Notes: generated from the sequence alone by a model not told the origin. A DNA stretch of 64,000 bases from JBBRHQ01 sp963720735 (GCA_963720735.1 CAVRGL010000001.1:806001-870000), one strand, 5' to 3'; counted from the first letter of the stretch, positions 1 through 9,494 are shown. Program-made: numbers and translations.

Positions 1-449
1 GCGGCTCGCTGATCGGCGGCACCCTGTTCGCCTTGGCCTGCTACGTGATGCTTGTCGCCGATCGCAGCGCCGAGTGGGAGATCTACGTCGCCGCCGGCCT
101 GCTCGGGATCGGGATCGGCCTCTCCTTCGCCGCGATGCCGAACCTGATCGTCCAGAACGTCGATCAGAAACAGACCGGGGTCGCAACCGGGATGAACGCC
201 GTCACCCGGACGCTGGGCGGCGCCTTCGGAGGTCAACTGGCCGCGACGCTGCTGGCCGACAACCTCGGCGGCGCCGGCATCCCCACCGCCTCCGGCTTCA
301 CGCTCTCCTTCCTGATGTGCCTGATCGCCCTCGCCGGAGCGCTCGGCTTTGCCGTCGCGGTCCCGAGGCGGAGCGCCAATGACCTCGAATCAGAGGTCGC
401 CCTGCTCCCCGGCGCTCCGCGCGGCGAGCCGGAGCGCAGCGCCGCCTGA
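1..449 (+). CDS. MFS drug-efflux transporter, C-terminal fragment
   Basis: The reading frame is open from base 3, so the gene begins before the window; a TTG at 33 is an internal codon. About 148 residues remain. They include two hydrophobic segments (around VAAGLLGIGIGLSFAAMP and FTLSFLMCLIALAGALG) and the string QNVDQKQTGVATGMNAVTRTLGG, which is typical of the second half of 14-TM DHA2-type major facilitator exporters (EmrB/QacA group). The tail is charged and cytoplasmic. The substrate cannot be told. The gene converges with the next one and about 30 bp separates their ends. Confidence 0.75.
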   Translation, partial: GSLIGGTLFALACYVMLVADRSAEWEIYVAAGLLGIGIGLSFAAMPNLIVQNVDQKQTGVATGMNAVTRTLGGAFGGQLAATLLADNLGGAGIPTASGFTLSFLMCLIALAGALGFAVAVPRRSANDLESEVALLPGAPRGEPERSAA

Positions 450-481
450 GCGCGAGCCGGCCCAGCCTGGGATCGGCACAG

Positions 482-1768
482 CTAGGACCTACCGGGATGC
501 AGATCGCCGATTACGCCGATCCGGAACCCGAGCCACGGGTAGGTGAAGTCGTAGAACGGGTTTTCCTGGGGTTGCAGACCGACCGCCGAGAGCCAGAGCT
601 GGTAGGCGGGGGCGTTTGCGATCCCGCCGTGCAGCCGCCTCCACACCCTCCCGTCGGGCCTCCCCGAGGGAGGCGGGGTGATCGTGTCGGTCCACTCGAC
701 CACGTTGCCGCCCTGGTCGAGGGTCCCCCAGGGCGAGGTCGTCTTCGCCTGCCCGACCGTGCTGACGCTCCCCTGGTAGAGATCGGCATAGGTGGTGGGG
801 TCAAGCCCGAACGGGTTGACGCTGGAGCAGTTCGAGGGGCTGACCTGCGCAGGGCACCAGGACGGCGCGGCCAAGCCCGAGGCGTGGTAGGTGGCGAGCG
901 GCTGGGTCGCAGAGTTGGTGACATCGCCGTTGGTGGGGTCGAGGGTGGTCGGGCTGGGCGCCGTCGCGGTCCCGTCGCCGAAGACCCCGGGGTTGGTCGG
1001 GTACTTCCAATAGGAGTAGGTGCCGCCGCCGGAGGGGTCGAAGTAGGCGGCCTTGATCCACTCGTTCTGGCTCGGAACGACGAAGCCGGACCGCTGCGCC
1101 CGCCTCGCGCCGCTCCGCTTGTGGCGGGCCAGGTCGTACATGCCCCGCTCGGTCTGGCTCGAGAGGCGCACCTTGTAGGTGAGGTACTGGAACCCGCCGG
1201 CGCTGCTGGCCCGCTTCGAGAGCAGCTTCCCGTTGAACATGGAGTTCACGAATCGAGCCGCCCGAAGGAAGTTGGCGAATCCGTAGGGCTTGTCCGCCCA
1301 CTGCGGATATGGCACTGAGTAGTGGTGGCGCCGGCGAGCCTTCGAGGTGAAATCGATCTCGCCGAACCTGGGCCAGCCCGCCGAGTCCTCGGTGGGGTCG
1401 TAGAGATGGTGCGGGTCGCGCCCGGTGGGATCGGCCGTGTTCAGGAACTTCACCCATTGCCGGTCGGTGATCTCGAGCCTGCCGATGCCATAGCGGTACC
1501 CGACCCCGCCGACCCGCTGGCAGCCCCGGGATGTCTTCGGCGCCTTGGCGCAGGAGCGGTAGATCGCGTCGGTGAACGGGACGATCGCGGCCGACCGGTT
1601 GCCCGGCGCTCCGACCTTGACGGTCTTCACCTCGACCACGGCTCCCCGGGTTCTGGCGCTCGCCGCGGCGGCCCCGGCGAGCGAAAGCAGAGCGAGGAGC
1701 GCAAGCACCCCGACAGTTCGCAGGCTGCGGTGGTGCCGGTTGAACGTTGTCGCATTCGCCGCAGGCAC
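482..1768 (-). CDS. Secreted formylglycine-generating-enzyme-like (SUMF1/FGE-sulfatase domain) protein
   Basis: The 428-residue protein starts with a hydrophobic leader (TVGVLALLALLSLAGAAAASA), so it is probably exported. The body has the hallmarks of the FGE-sulfatase fold: GRLEITDRQWVKFLN near residue 95, PSQNEWIKAAYFDP near 230, WGTLDQGGNVVEWTD near 345 and a closing PWLGFRIGV. In this superfamily some members oxidise a sulfatase cysteine to formylglycine, while others are lectin-like or of unknown role. I see no clear paired active-site cysteines of true FGE, and no sulfatase gene is in the window, so a sulfatase-maturation role is unproven. It is transcribed alone, convergent with the MFS gene. 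Confidence 0.7.
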   Translation of the reverse strand: MPAANATTFNRHHRSLRTVGVLALLALLSLAGAAAASARTRGAVVEVKTVKVGAPGNRSAAIVPFTDAIYRSCAKAPKTSRGCQRVGGVGYRYGIGRLEITDRQWVKFLNTADPTGRDPHHLYDPTEDSAGWPRFGEIDFTSKARRRHHYSVPYPQWADKPYGFANFLRAARFVNSMFNGKLLSKRASSAGGFQYLTYKVRLSSQTERGMYDLARHKRSGARRAQRSGFVVPSQNEWIKAAYFDPSGGGTYSYWKYPTNPGVFGDGTATAPSPTTLDPTNGDVTNSATQPLATYHASGLAAPSWCPAQVSPSNCSSVNPFGLDPTTYADLYQGSVSTVGQAKTTSPWGTLDQGGNVVEWTDTITPPPSGRPDGRVWRRLHGGIANAPAYQLWLSAVGLQPQENPFYDFTYPWLGFRIGVIGDLHPGRS

Positions 1769-1830
1769 GATTGTCTCCTCATCGAGCCGAGGCTGAGTTT
1801 CCTTTAGCCGGGCAAGGCGTGCGAATCGGC

Positions 1831-2472
1831 TCAGTCGTCAGAGCTGTATGCGAAACCGGCTTCGTAGGCGCAATTGCCGCTGAATTCGAACTGCAGGGGT
1901 GCGGCGTCCACGGCCAGCGTTTCTGCGTAGAGCTCTCTGCCGGGTTGATGGTGCCCGGAGATGATGCAGGTGGTGGGCTCCTGATCGGGCACCGGTCCGT
2001 GGATACGGACCGTCACCTCGTTGCCGGCCCGGAACCACCCGCGGCCTCGTGTGTGGCCGATCTCGATCGGAACCGGGCGGACCTCGAGTAGCTCGCTGGG
2101 TTTGAACGCCCACGGGAACTGCTTCATCGGAGTTCCTCCGAGTCGCCCCAGGAAGATCTGGCTCAGTGCGCTGCGCTGACGCTCGTCTCCCCGAAGGTCG
2201 AGGAAGAGGATGAAGCGCCATGGAGAACCCGGCTCGTCGTCGTCATATTGCAGTGCCAGGACCACGTTGAGATCGGATAGGTCGAGCTCACCGGCGTGTC
2301 CCTCCTCGATCGCCCAGGAGAGGGTGCCGAGGCAGATGCCGTAGGTCGAGCGGCCTCCCTGGCGACCGCCGATCCGGCGGCAGGGACAGATCGCCTCGCA
2401 GCTGCAGGATTCGAGATACGTCCCCGACAGAGCCCAGGGTTGAAACTCGCCCGATCCGCTCACACCGGTCAC
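1831..2472 (-). CDS. DUF1326 family protein
   Basis: A 213-residue protein. I chose the GTG start at 2472 because it overlaps the TGA of the upstream sulfite-oxidase-like gene (GTGA overlap). The much longer open frame reaching back to 2946 is only antisense to that gene. The N-terminus reads WALSGTYLESCSCEAICPC, the cysteine-rich opening of DUF1326, and the end reads FSGNCAYEAGFAYS. The cysteines suggest metal or cofactor binding, but the family function is not established. Translational coupling to the molybdoprotein suggests a related role. Confidence 0.75.
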   Translation of the reverse strand: MTGVSGSGEFQPWALSGTYLESCSCEAICPCRRIGGRQGGRSTYGICLGTLSWAIEEGHAGELDLSDLNVVLALQYDDDEPGSPWRFILFLDLRGDERQRSALSQIFLGRLGGTPMKQFPWAFKPSELLEVRPVPIEIGHTRGRGWFRAGNEVTVRIHGPVPDQEPTTCIISGHHQPGRELYAETLAVDAAPLQFEFSGNCAYEAGFAYSSDD

Positions 2473-3449
2473 GCTTCCGCAACGATGACCGGAACCCGCT
2501 GCACCTCGTTGTTGGCGTAGCCGCCGAGGTTCCAGGCGGGTTCGAGCGGCTGGACGTTGCCGGCGCCGTCGGTGGCGCGGCAGCAGAGCTCGTAGGCACC
2601 GGGCTCTGACGCGCCCCACTCCAGATGCCATGAGCGCCATGCCCACTCCGAAGCCTGCGGACCCAGCTCGGCGTCGTTCCAGCTCGTTCCTCCATTCACG
2701 CTCACCTCGACCCGCTCGATCGGCCCGAGGCCCGACCAGGCGCGGCCACGGACATTGCAGGGACCGGGAGTCAGGTTCCGCGCCCTGGTGGCGAAATCCG
2801 GTACCCCGGGAGGGACCATCAGCGAACGGGGGAGGATCCGGAAGACCGGCACCCCGGGCTCGTCCGGCGTCTGTCGGAGGCGATAGCCGTGGGCCTGCTG
2901 GTATCCGTCGAAGGGGCGGTCGAGCACGGTGATCCGCTCCAGCCACTTGACGCTCGCCATCCCGTAGGAGCCCGGGACTACCAGCCGGAGGGGGAAGCCG
3001 TGCTGCGGCGGGAGCGGCGCGCCGTTCATCGCATAGGCGAGGAGCATCTCATCGGCCATCGCCCGGTCGAGCGGCAGGCTGCGCTCGTAGTTCTGCTCCT
3101 CCCCGCCCTCGACGCCGCGGTCGATGCCCGTGAAGAGCACCTCCGGCGCCCCCTCCTCGGCCCCGGCTTCCTCGAGCAGGTCCCGCAGCCGCACCCCGGT
3201 CCACTCCGCTGTTCCCACGGCTTCCAGGAGCCACGGCTGGCTCAGGGGCCGGGGCGAGAGCCGGGCGCGCCCGTTGCCCGCGCACTCCATCGTCACCACG
3301 AGGCTCGAAGCCGAGCGGGCCATGATCTCCTCGAGGGAGAGAGACAGCTCCCGGCCGACGCGGCCTTCCACGCGCAGCCGCCAGGCGTCGGGGTCGACCA
3401 CCGGGATGTCGTAGTGAATGAGGAGGTAGTGCAGCCCGACCGGGGTCAC
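2469..3449 (-). CDS. Sulfite-oxidase-like molybdopterin-dependent oxidoreductase
   Basis: The 326 residues match the sulfite oxidase family: an N-terminal Moco domain with SLVVTMECAGNGR (the cysteine that ligates molybdenum) and PLRLVVPGSYGMASVKWL, then an Ig-like dimerisation domain (VRGRAWSGLGPIERVEVSVNGG). No heme b5 domain and no Tat signal are seen, so it resembles cytoplasmic sulfite oxidase/nitrate-reductase-like proteins. The GTG at 3449 is the first usual start codon, yet the same frame continues upstream to 3600 with family-like sequence (ITPAELRLAARNHALPLEA) and holds only CTG codons as candidate starts. The true N-terminus is therefore either CTG-initiated or frameshifted. It is coupled to the downstream DUF1326 gene. 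Confidence 0.85.
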   Translation of the reverse strand: MTPVGLHYLLIHYDIPVVDPDAWRLRVEGRVGRELSLSLEEIMARSASSLVVTMECAGNGRARLSPRPLSQPWLLEAVGTAEWTGVRLRDLLEEAGAEEGAPEVLFTGIDRGVEGGEEQNYERSLPLDRAMADEMLLAYAMNGAPLPPQHGFPLRLVVPGSYGMASVKWLERITVLDRPFDGYQQAHGYRLRQTPDEPGVPVFRILPRSLMVPPGVPDFATRARNLTPGPCNVRGRAWSGLGPIERVEVSVNGGTSWNDAELGPQASEWAWRSWHLEWGASEPGAYELCCRATDGAGNVQPLEPAWNLGGYANNEVQRVPVIVAEA

Positions 3450-3684
3450 GTCATAGGAGAGTGCCTCCAGCGGAAGCGCGTGGTTCCGGGCGGCGAGACG
3501 CAGCTCAGCCGGGGTGATCTGCTCGGAGGCCTCGACCCCGGGCAGCTCAGACCGAGTCTCTGTCAGATCGCTGGCCGTGCGCCGATCATAAGCGCTGGGT
3601 CAGTCCGCCTCGACCGCTTCCTTGATCCGCTGCGCGAATGCGTCGGCCCAGGCTATCTGGCTTCACGCGGGTGGCGAGCGCAGG

Positions 3685-4515
3685 CTAGGCCGCGGCGAAG
3701 CGAGCGGGATCCGGCCCGATCCTCTCGGCGCGATCCAGCCCGGCCACCTGCTCCATCTCGGCGCCGGTCAGCTCGAAATCGAAAATCTCGAAGTTCTCGC
3801 GAATTCTCCGCGGCGTCACCGATTTCGGGAAGACGATGTTCCCGAGCTGAATCTGCCAGCGCAGGACCGCCTGGGCTGGGGTCCTGTCGTGGGCCGCCGC
3901 GATCTCGGTGATCGTCGGATCCGCGAGGATCTCGCCCCGCGCCAGCGGGCTCCACGCCTCGGTGGCGATCCCTCGCTCGTCCTGCCAGGCCCGCAACTCG
4001 GCCTGCTGCAGGCGAGGGTGAAGCTCGATCTGGTTGACGGTCGGGCGTACCTCGGCCTCGTCCTCGATCCGCTCGAGGTCCTCGATCCGGAAGTTGGAGA
4101 CCCCGATGGTCCGGGCCCTGCCGTCCTCCCTGACGCCCTCGAAGGCGCGCCAGGTGTCGAGGTAGAGGTCCTCGGAGGGGACCGGCCAGTGGATCAGGTA
4201 GAGGTCGACGTATTCGGTGCCAAGTCGATCCAGGCTGGCCTCGATCGCCGCCCGGGCAGACTCGAATCCCTGCTGCGAGTTCCAGAGCTTGGTGGTGAGG
4301 AAGATTTCCCCGCGCGGGATCCCGGAGCCTGCGATCGCGGCTCCTACGCCTGCCTCGTTGCCATATGCGGCGGCGGTGTCAATGTGCCGGTAGCCGGTCT
4401 CCAACGCAAGCTCGACCGCCTCCTGGGTCTGTTCCGGCGGTACCTGGAATACGCCGAAGCCGAGCTGCGGAATCTCGACCCCGTCGTGGAGCCTCACATC
4501 GGGAACTCGGGTCAT
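3685..4515 (-). CDS. Aldo/keto reductase (2,5-diketo-D-gluconate reductase-like)
   Basis: A 276-residue NADPH-dependent reductase of the AKR superfamily. The start at 4515 was preferred over 4545 because AGGAAAGGAG lies just upstream. Visible signatures are GYRHIDTAAAYGNEAGVG (catalytic Asp and Tyr), LYLIHWPVPSED, IGVSNFRIEDLERI, PTVNQIELHPRLQQ and IVFPKSVTPRRIRENF (the C-terminal NADPH-binding Lys-Ser). Length and order are normal for prokaryotic AKR5-type enzymes. It is probably cytosolic and reduces sugar or aldehyde carbonyls; the exact substrate is unknown. It stands alone between divergent neighbours. Confidence 0.9.
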   Translation of the reverse strand: MTRVPDVRLHDGVEIPQLGFGVFQVPPEQTQEAVELALETGYRHIDTAAAYGNEAGVGAAIAGSGIPRGEIFLTTKLWNSQQGFESARAAIEASLDRLGTEYVDLYLIHWPVPSEDLYLDTWRAFEGVREDGRARTIGVSNFRIEDLERIEDEAEVRPTVNQIELHPRLQQAELRAWQDERGIATEAWSPLARGEILADPTITEIAAAHDRTPAQAVLRWQIQLGNIVFPKSVTPRRIRENFEIFDFELTGAEMEQVAGLDRAERIGPDPARFAAA

Positions 4516-4618
4516 GCCAGCTCCTTTCCTAGCGATGGGCGGCACCCTCGCGGGCGCCGATTCTTGTGCCTACCCGTTCGCGGCCGTTTCAGCGCCGAGC
4601 GGCGGCCCGAACCCCAGG

Positions 4619-5663
4619 TCAGGAGGTGTTGCGGACCAGCTCGAGGGCGTTCTGCGGCCACCATCGCCCCGCAGGAGGTCCCCCGCGACAGGCTCCGTCA
4701 CTCGTACCCGGCTCCTTGACCCAAAGGAAGGCGTCCACACCTTCCTGGCCGGTGTCGGTGGTCGGGTCCCGGCCCAGGGCCCGCCCGGGCGGATTGCACC
4801 AGTCTTTCTTCCCGGCGCCCGCCGATCCGTTGCCGTTGCGACCCGTGTCGATCACGAAGTGGGCGCCGCCCAGGAGACGCGAGAGCTCCCGCCCGTAGCG
4901 GACGCTCTCGCTCGTCCGGTAGTAGTTGCTGACGTTGAGAGCGAAGCCGGCCGCCGCGCCGATGCCCGCCTGGCGTAGCGGTCCCACCAGCCGAGACGGA
5001 GGATGGATCCAACCGACGTTCCCCGCGTCCAGGTAGACGCTGGTGCCGGGACGGGCGGAGAGCTGGCGGACCGCGAAGCGCAGAAGCCGGTAGCGCTGTT
5101 TGCGCGCGGTTGGCGAGAGGCAGCCCTCTACGGCCTGCGGGATCGCATCGGGCTCGAGGATGACGACGGCGCTTCCCCCGCCGAGGCCCTCGCGCGAATG
5201 CCCGAACCCAGCCGCGGTAGGCATCAGCGGAGGGGGCTCCGCCGGCCGAGTAGCTGCCGCAGTCCCGACCGGGGATGTCGTAGGCGACCAACAACCTCGT
5301 CTTACCGGCCTGTCGGGCGGGCATGACGAGAGAGCGGACCCAGCCCGCTACGTCTGGCCCATCGGCGATCCAGGTGGCGGTGGGCCGGCTCGCCAGGCTC
5401 GTCATATCCTTGGCGTCCCCGGCCCGGCCCTGCCGGCTCCAGGTGAGCGCTTGACGGACCGGCGGACTGGCCGGGTCAACGTAGATCGCCCGACCGGCCA
5501 GCGGGTTCGCGTCCGGTTGCCCGCTGCGGGCCGTCGAATGGGATTGCGAGGAATCCCCACCGTCGCCCGAGCAGCCGGCGAGCATCATCGTCAGCGCCAG
5601 GATCGACATCGCGCCGAGAAGCGCCTGGCGGTTGGGCCGTGGTGGTCGCACCCGACCGAGCAT
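4619..5663 (-). pseudogene. Lipoprotein glycoside hydrolase family 6 (endoglucanase/cellobiohydrolase), frameshifted
   Basis: The upstream frame starts at ATG 5663 with a lipoprotein signal (ILALTMMLAGC) and carries the GH6 motif VAYDIPGRDCGSYSAGG. The other frame resumes within codons at SAVVILEPDAIP, NVSNYYRTSESVRYG, HFVIDTGRNGNG, WCNPPGRALG and LWVKEPGTSDGACRGG, all GH6 signatures. One base must be gained or lost between about 5171 and 5193, in a C/G run, to join them. The whole would be about 345 residues, a normal catalytic domain with no cellulose-binding module. It is divergent from the cellulose-synthase-like gene, recalling CslZ of Streptomyces. It may be a true pseudogene or an assembly indel. 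Confidence 0.85.
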
Positions 5664-5727
5664 AGCCCGCAATTTCCGCGGGCCTTCCGCCGATGGCGTG
5701 CCAGTTTTCGGCCGCTGCCTGCGTTGC

Positions 5728-7554
5728 GTGGGGTACGAGCGTTGTCGCCAGGGGCCCGTTCGTGACCGCGCGACGCGGGGCCTGGCTCTGCGTGAACCCC
5801 TACCTCTGCCGAACATTTCGACCACCAACTACGACTACGAGGGACGCAGCCAGGCAGCCGGTCCGCTGACCGAGCCGCCCGCCGCCGGCCAATACCGGGT
5901 CCGCTTCCGACGTCTCGATGGCGCCCGGCCGATCCGCAGCACCCTGCTGGTGCTCGCGGCATTGCTTCTTCTGGGCGGGTTCCTGGTCTGGCTGATGCTG
6001 CCGGCCCACTGGCCATCTGGCGAGGCGGGATCGGTGATCCGGATCGCCTCGATCACGATGACGGTGACCACGGGAATCATCGGCGTGTTCGCGTTTCTCA
6101 ACCTGGCAACCCTCTGCCGGGCGACATTGCTGGCTCGAGACCCGATCCCGGTCCGCGCCGCGCCCGGGCACAGGGTCGCGTTCGTGACCACAATCGTCCC
6201 GTCGGCTGAGCCGATCGAGTTGGTGGTGCCGACTCTGGAGGCCGCCCGGAAGATTCGCTACGAGGGTGGAATCGATGTCTGGCTGCTCGATGAGGGAGAC
6301 CACCCGGCTGTGCGGGAGAGGTGCGCCGCCCTCGGGGTCAAGCACTTCAGCCGCCGTGGGGTCGAGCGCTTGAACCGGCCCTCGGGCCGGTTCAAGGCGA
6401 AGAGCAAGCACGGCAACTGGAATGCCTGGCTCGAGGCGCACGGCGAGGAGTACGAGTTCGTGCTCGGCGTCGACCCCGACCACGTGCCGCTTCCCAACTA
6501 CGCCGAGCGCTTCCTCGGCTATTTCCGCGATCCGGACGTCGCCTTCGTCGTCGGTCCGCAGGTCTACGGCAACTACGAGGGCTTCGTGGTGAAGGCCGCG
6601 GAGTCTCAGCAGTTCCTCTTCCACTCGCTGCTGCAGCGCGCCGGCAACCGCTCGCGCTCGCCGATGCTGGTCGGCACCAACAACGCAATGCGGGTCAGCG
6701 CCCTGCGCCAGATCGGCGGGCTCCAGGACTCGATCACCGAGGACATGGCCACCGGGCTCACCCTGCATGGCGCACGCAACCCGCTGACGACGCGACGCTG
6801 GACCTCCGTCTACACCCCGGACGTGGTTGCGGTCGGAGAAGGCCCCTCGTCCTTCACCGACTACTTCAGCCAGCAGGACCGCTGGTCGCGCGGCACCGAC
6901 GAGGTCCTTACCGGCAAGCTCTGGCGATGGGCGCACCGGCTCTCGCCTCGGACGCTGGCCAACTACTCCTTCCTCCTCTGCTATTACCCGACCGTCGCGA
7001 TCGCCTGGGTGCTGGGGGCGCTGAACGGCATCCTCTACTTCTCGCTCGGCGCCGGCGGGGTGCAGGTGCCGGCGCATCTCTGGCTGATGCTCTATCTGGA
7101 CGCGGCCACCCTGCAGGTCGGCCTCTACTTCTACAACCGCCGGCACAACGTAAGCCCGCACGAAGAGGAGGGCTCGACGGGGATGATGGGCCTGTTGATC
7201 TCGGCCCTCTCGGCCCCGGTCTATGCCGCCTCGTTGGCCGCCGTGCTGCTTCGCCGAGCAACTGGGTTCGTCACCACTCCCAAGGGCGAGGCCGGGACAC
7301 GCGACCGGCTGGCCACCTTCCGCAAGCACCTCCTCTGGGGTCTCGTCTTCGGCGTCCCGCTGGCGGTCGGGGTCGCCGTCGGACGCGACCACGTCTCGAT
7401 GCGCGTCTGGTCGCTGCTCTCCCTGTTCGTCTGCCTGCTGCCAGTGGCGATCTGGCGGATCGAGGCGGCCGCCCATCTCCGGCGCCGCAGCGAGGCAGCG
7501 GAGGTTGAGCCGCGGGAGCTCGGCTGGAGCTCGCTCGAGGAGTTCGGCTCATGA
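5728..7554 (+). CDS. cslA: Cellulose-synthase-like family 2 glycosyltransferase (CslA-like)
   Basis: This membrane glycosyltransferase of about 608 residues has two N-terminal TM segments (STLLVLAALLLLGGFLVWLML; MTVTTGIIGVFAFLNL). A GT-A domain follows with VWLLDEGD, GVDPDH (metal-binding DxD), SITEDMATG (TED catalytic Asp) and QQDRW (QxxRW acceptor motif). Four or more C-terminal TM segments follow. This is the architecture of bacterial cellulose and beta-glucan synthases. The start is uncertain: the frame is open back to TTG 5632, which would overlap the divergent GH6 start, and GTG 5728 has no clear ribosome site. Its stop overlaps the oxidase start (ATGA). It probably polymerises a beta-glucan from UDP-glucose. 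Confidence 0.85.
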   Translation: MGYERCRQGPVRDRATRGLALREPLPLPNISTTNYDYEGRSQAAGPLTEPPAAGQYRVRFRRLDGARPIRSTLLVLAALLLLGGFLVWLMLPAHWPSGEAGSVIRIASITMTVTTGIIGVFAFLNLATLCRATLLARDPIPVRAAPGHRVAFVTTIVPSAEPIELVVPTLEAARKIRYEGGIDVWLLDEGDHPAVRERCAALGVKHFSRRGVERLNRPSGRFKAKSKHGNWNAWLEAHGEEYEFVLGVDPDHVPLPNYAERFLGYFRDPDVAFVVGPQVYGNYEGFVVKAAESQQFLFHSLLQRAGNRSRSPMLVGTNNAMRVSALRQIGGLQDSITEDMATGLTLHGARNPLTTRRWTSVYTPDVVAVGEGPSSFTDYFSQQDRWSRGTDEVLTGKLWRWAHRLSPRTLANYSFLLCYYPTVAIAWVLGALNGILYFSLGAGGVQVPAHLWLMLYLDAATLQVGLYFYNRRHNVSPHEEEGSTGMMGLLISALSAPVYAASLAAVLLRRATGFVTTPKGEAGTRDRLATFRKHLLWGLVFGVPLAVGVAVGRDHVSMRVWSLLSLFVCLLPVAIWRIEAAAHLRRRSEAAEVEPRELGWSSLEEFGS

Positions 7555-9494
7555 GGGTCCGCGCCCGCACCCGGATCGCCAGGAGGATCGGCGCGCTGCT
7601 CGTCCTCGGCGGGCTGGTCGCGGTCAACGGTCCCACCCTGGTCTCCGCCGCCCGTCACGCCATCCACGATTACGAGATCAACACCCAGGGCTACAAGGAG
7701 AAAAACGGACACTGGTCGATCCTCGACGTGCCCGAGGACATGCAGGTCAACGCGATCCATGCCGCGCTGCTTCGCACCGGCAAGGTGCTGCTGATCGCGG
7801 GCTCGGGCAACGACCGCCAGCAGTTCGATGCCGGCAAGTTCGAGTCGCTGCTCTGGGACCCGAAGACCGACGAGTTCAAGAAGATCCACACGCCGTCTGA
7901 CATGTTCTGCGGGGGCCACGTCTTCCTGCCCGACGGCAAGCTGCTGATCGCCGGGGGCACCCGCCGCTACGAGGTCCTCCCCAAGAACATCAAGCGGGCG
8001 GCGGGGGTGATGACGATCAAGAACGAGGACCCCAACGGCCAGCCGCTTCTGATCGATCGCGGCACCGAGCTGCTCTCGCCCGACGGCCACGCCTTCCGCA
8101 CCCGCAACAAGGTGACGATCAAGCCGGCCCGCAAGCAGGTTGCGGCCGATGGCACGACGACGGTCACCGCGAGCCAGACCGAGGTCTGGGTGACAGCGCT
8201 CGAGAAGGGCAAGTCCTCGGTCGTAAAGGAGCCCACCCAGTTCGAGATCGCCGGCATCCCGCCCGGCCGCAGGCACGCCCTCTACGGCTTCTCCACCTCC
8301 CTGACACTCGACAAGCAGGAGTACTGGGGCGACAACAAGTCCTATCTCTTCGATCCGATCAAGGAGCGCTACGAGAAGGTCGACAACCTGGACCTGGCCC
8401 GCTGGTACCCGACCCTGGTCGGGCTGAAGGACGGGCGCGCGCTGGCCGTCTCCGGGCTGGACGGGTTCGGGCGGATCATCAACGGCCAAAATGAGATCTA
8501 CAACCCGAAGACTAGGCAGTGGACCCCCCATCCGGAGCTGCGGCGCACCTTCCCCACCTTTCCGGCGCTATTCCTGATGCCGAACGGGAACCTCTTCTAC
8601 ACGGGCAGCAACGCCGGCTACGGCTCGGCCTCGATCGGCCGCCACCCCGGGATCTGGGACCTCAAGGACAACAGCTTCGACAAGGTCCCCGGCCTGCGCG
8701 TGCCGCACGAGACCGAGACCAGCGGCAGCGTCCTCCTGCCCCCGGCCCAGGACCAGCGCTACATGATCGCCGGGGGCGGCGGGATCGGCGAGTCGCCCAA
8801 GTCCACAGACCGCACCGACGTTATCGACCTGAACAAGCCCTCGCCGCGCTTCCGGCCCGGGCCCGACCTCGCCCAGCCGGTCCGCTATCCGAACCTGGTG
8901 ATCACCCCCGATGACAAGGTGGTGATCACCGGCGGCTCGACCGGCTACCGGGGCGAGGGGGCGAGCGACGTGCTGCTCTGCCATCTGTATGACCCCAACA
9001 CCAACCGCCTGAAGCGGGTCGCCGATCCGAGCGTCGGGCGCAATTACCACTCCTCGGCGCTGCTCCTGCCGGACGGCCGCATCATCACCCTGGGCAGCGA
9101 CCCCCTCTACGCCGACGCCGACAACTCGATCCCGGGCACATTCGAGAAGCGGATCGAGATCTACTCGCCCCCCTACCTCTACGCCGACAACCGCCCCAGC
9201 ATCACCAGCGGACCCGAGGTGGTCGTCCACGGCGGGACAGCCCGGTTCGGCACCTCGGACCCGAGCGCGATCAAAACCGCCCGCCTGATCCGTCCGAGTG
9301 CCGTCACCCACGTCACCGACGTCGAGCAGCGCTCGATCGCCCTGCATTTCAGGCGCCGCGATGACGGAATCGAGGTCACCATCCCTCGGAACTCCGGCCT
9401 GCTCCCCTCCGGCTGGTACATGCTGTTCGTCGACAACGGCCAGGGAACGCCGTCCGAGGCGCGCTGGGTGCAGGTCGGGGGGAGCGTTCAGTAG
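7551..9494 (+). CDS. glxA: Galactose-oxidase/glyoxal-oxidase-like mononuclear copper radical oxidase (GlxA-like)
   Basis: The 647-residue protein has an N-terminal membrane anchor or signal (IGALLVLGGLVAVNGPTLVSA), kelch-type propeller repeats and a C-terminal DUF1929 domain (EIYSPPYLYADNRPSI onward). Candidate active-site residues by family comparison are the Cys in DMFCGGHVFLPDG (thioether partner), the Tyr in ARWYPTLVGL, the Tyr-His pair in NYHSSALLLPDGR and the His in SAVTHVTDVE. Members oxidise primary alcohols or aldehydes to make H2O2. In Streptomyces GlxA works with CslA to lay down a glucan at hyphal tips. The four-base overlap with the glycosyltransferase gene argues for the same partnership here. 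Confidence 0.85.
   Translation: MRVRARTRIARRIGALLVLGGLVAVNGPTLVSAARHAIHDYEINTQGYKEKNGHWSILDVPEDMQVNAIHAALLRTGKVLLIAGSGNDRQQFDAGKFESLLWDPKTDEFKKIHTPSDMFCGGHVFLPDGKLLIAGGTRRYEVLPKNIKRAAGVMTIKNEDPNGQPLLIDRGTELLSPDGHAFRTRNKVTIKPARKQVAADGTTTVTASQTEVWVTALEKGKSSVVKEPTQFEIAGIPPGRRHALYGFSTSLTLDKQEYWGDNKSYLFDPIKERYEKVDNLDLARWYPTLVGLKDGRALAVSGLDGFGRIINGQNEIYNPKTRQWTPHPELRRTFPTFPALFLMPNGNLFYTGSNAGYGSASIGRHPGIWDLKDNSFDKVPGLRVPHETETSGSVLLPPAQDQRYMIAGGGGIGESPKSTDRTDVIDLNKPSPRFRPGPDLAQPVRYPNLVITPDDKVVITGGSTGYRGEGASDVLLCHLYDPNTNRLKRVADPSVGRNYHSSALLLPDGRIITLGSDPLYADADNSIPGTFEKRIEIYSPPYLYADNRPSITSGPEVVVHGGTARFGTSDPSAIKTARLIRPSAVTHVTDVEQRSIALHFRRRDDGIEVTIPRNSGLLPSGWYMLFVDNGQGTPSEARWVQVGGSVQ

Noticed and set aside
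5800..7476. 558-codon open frame on the minus strand opposite the glycosyltransferase
   Set aside because: Composition is Arg/Gly/His-rich with no fold signature, and the plus strand encodes a full GT2 protein; this is an antisense shadow of GC-rich codon bias.
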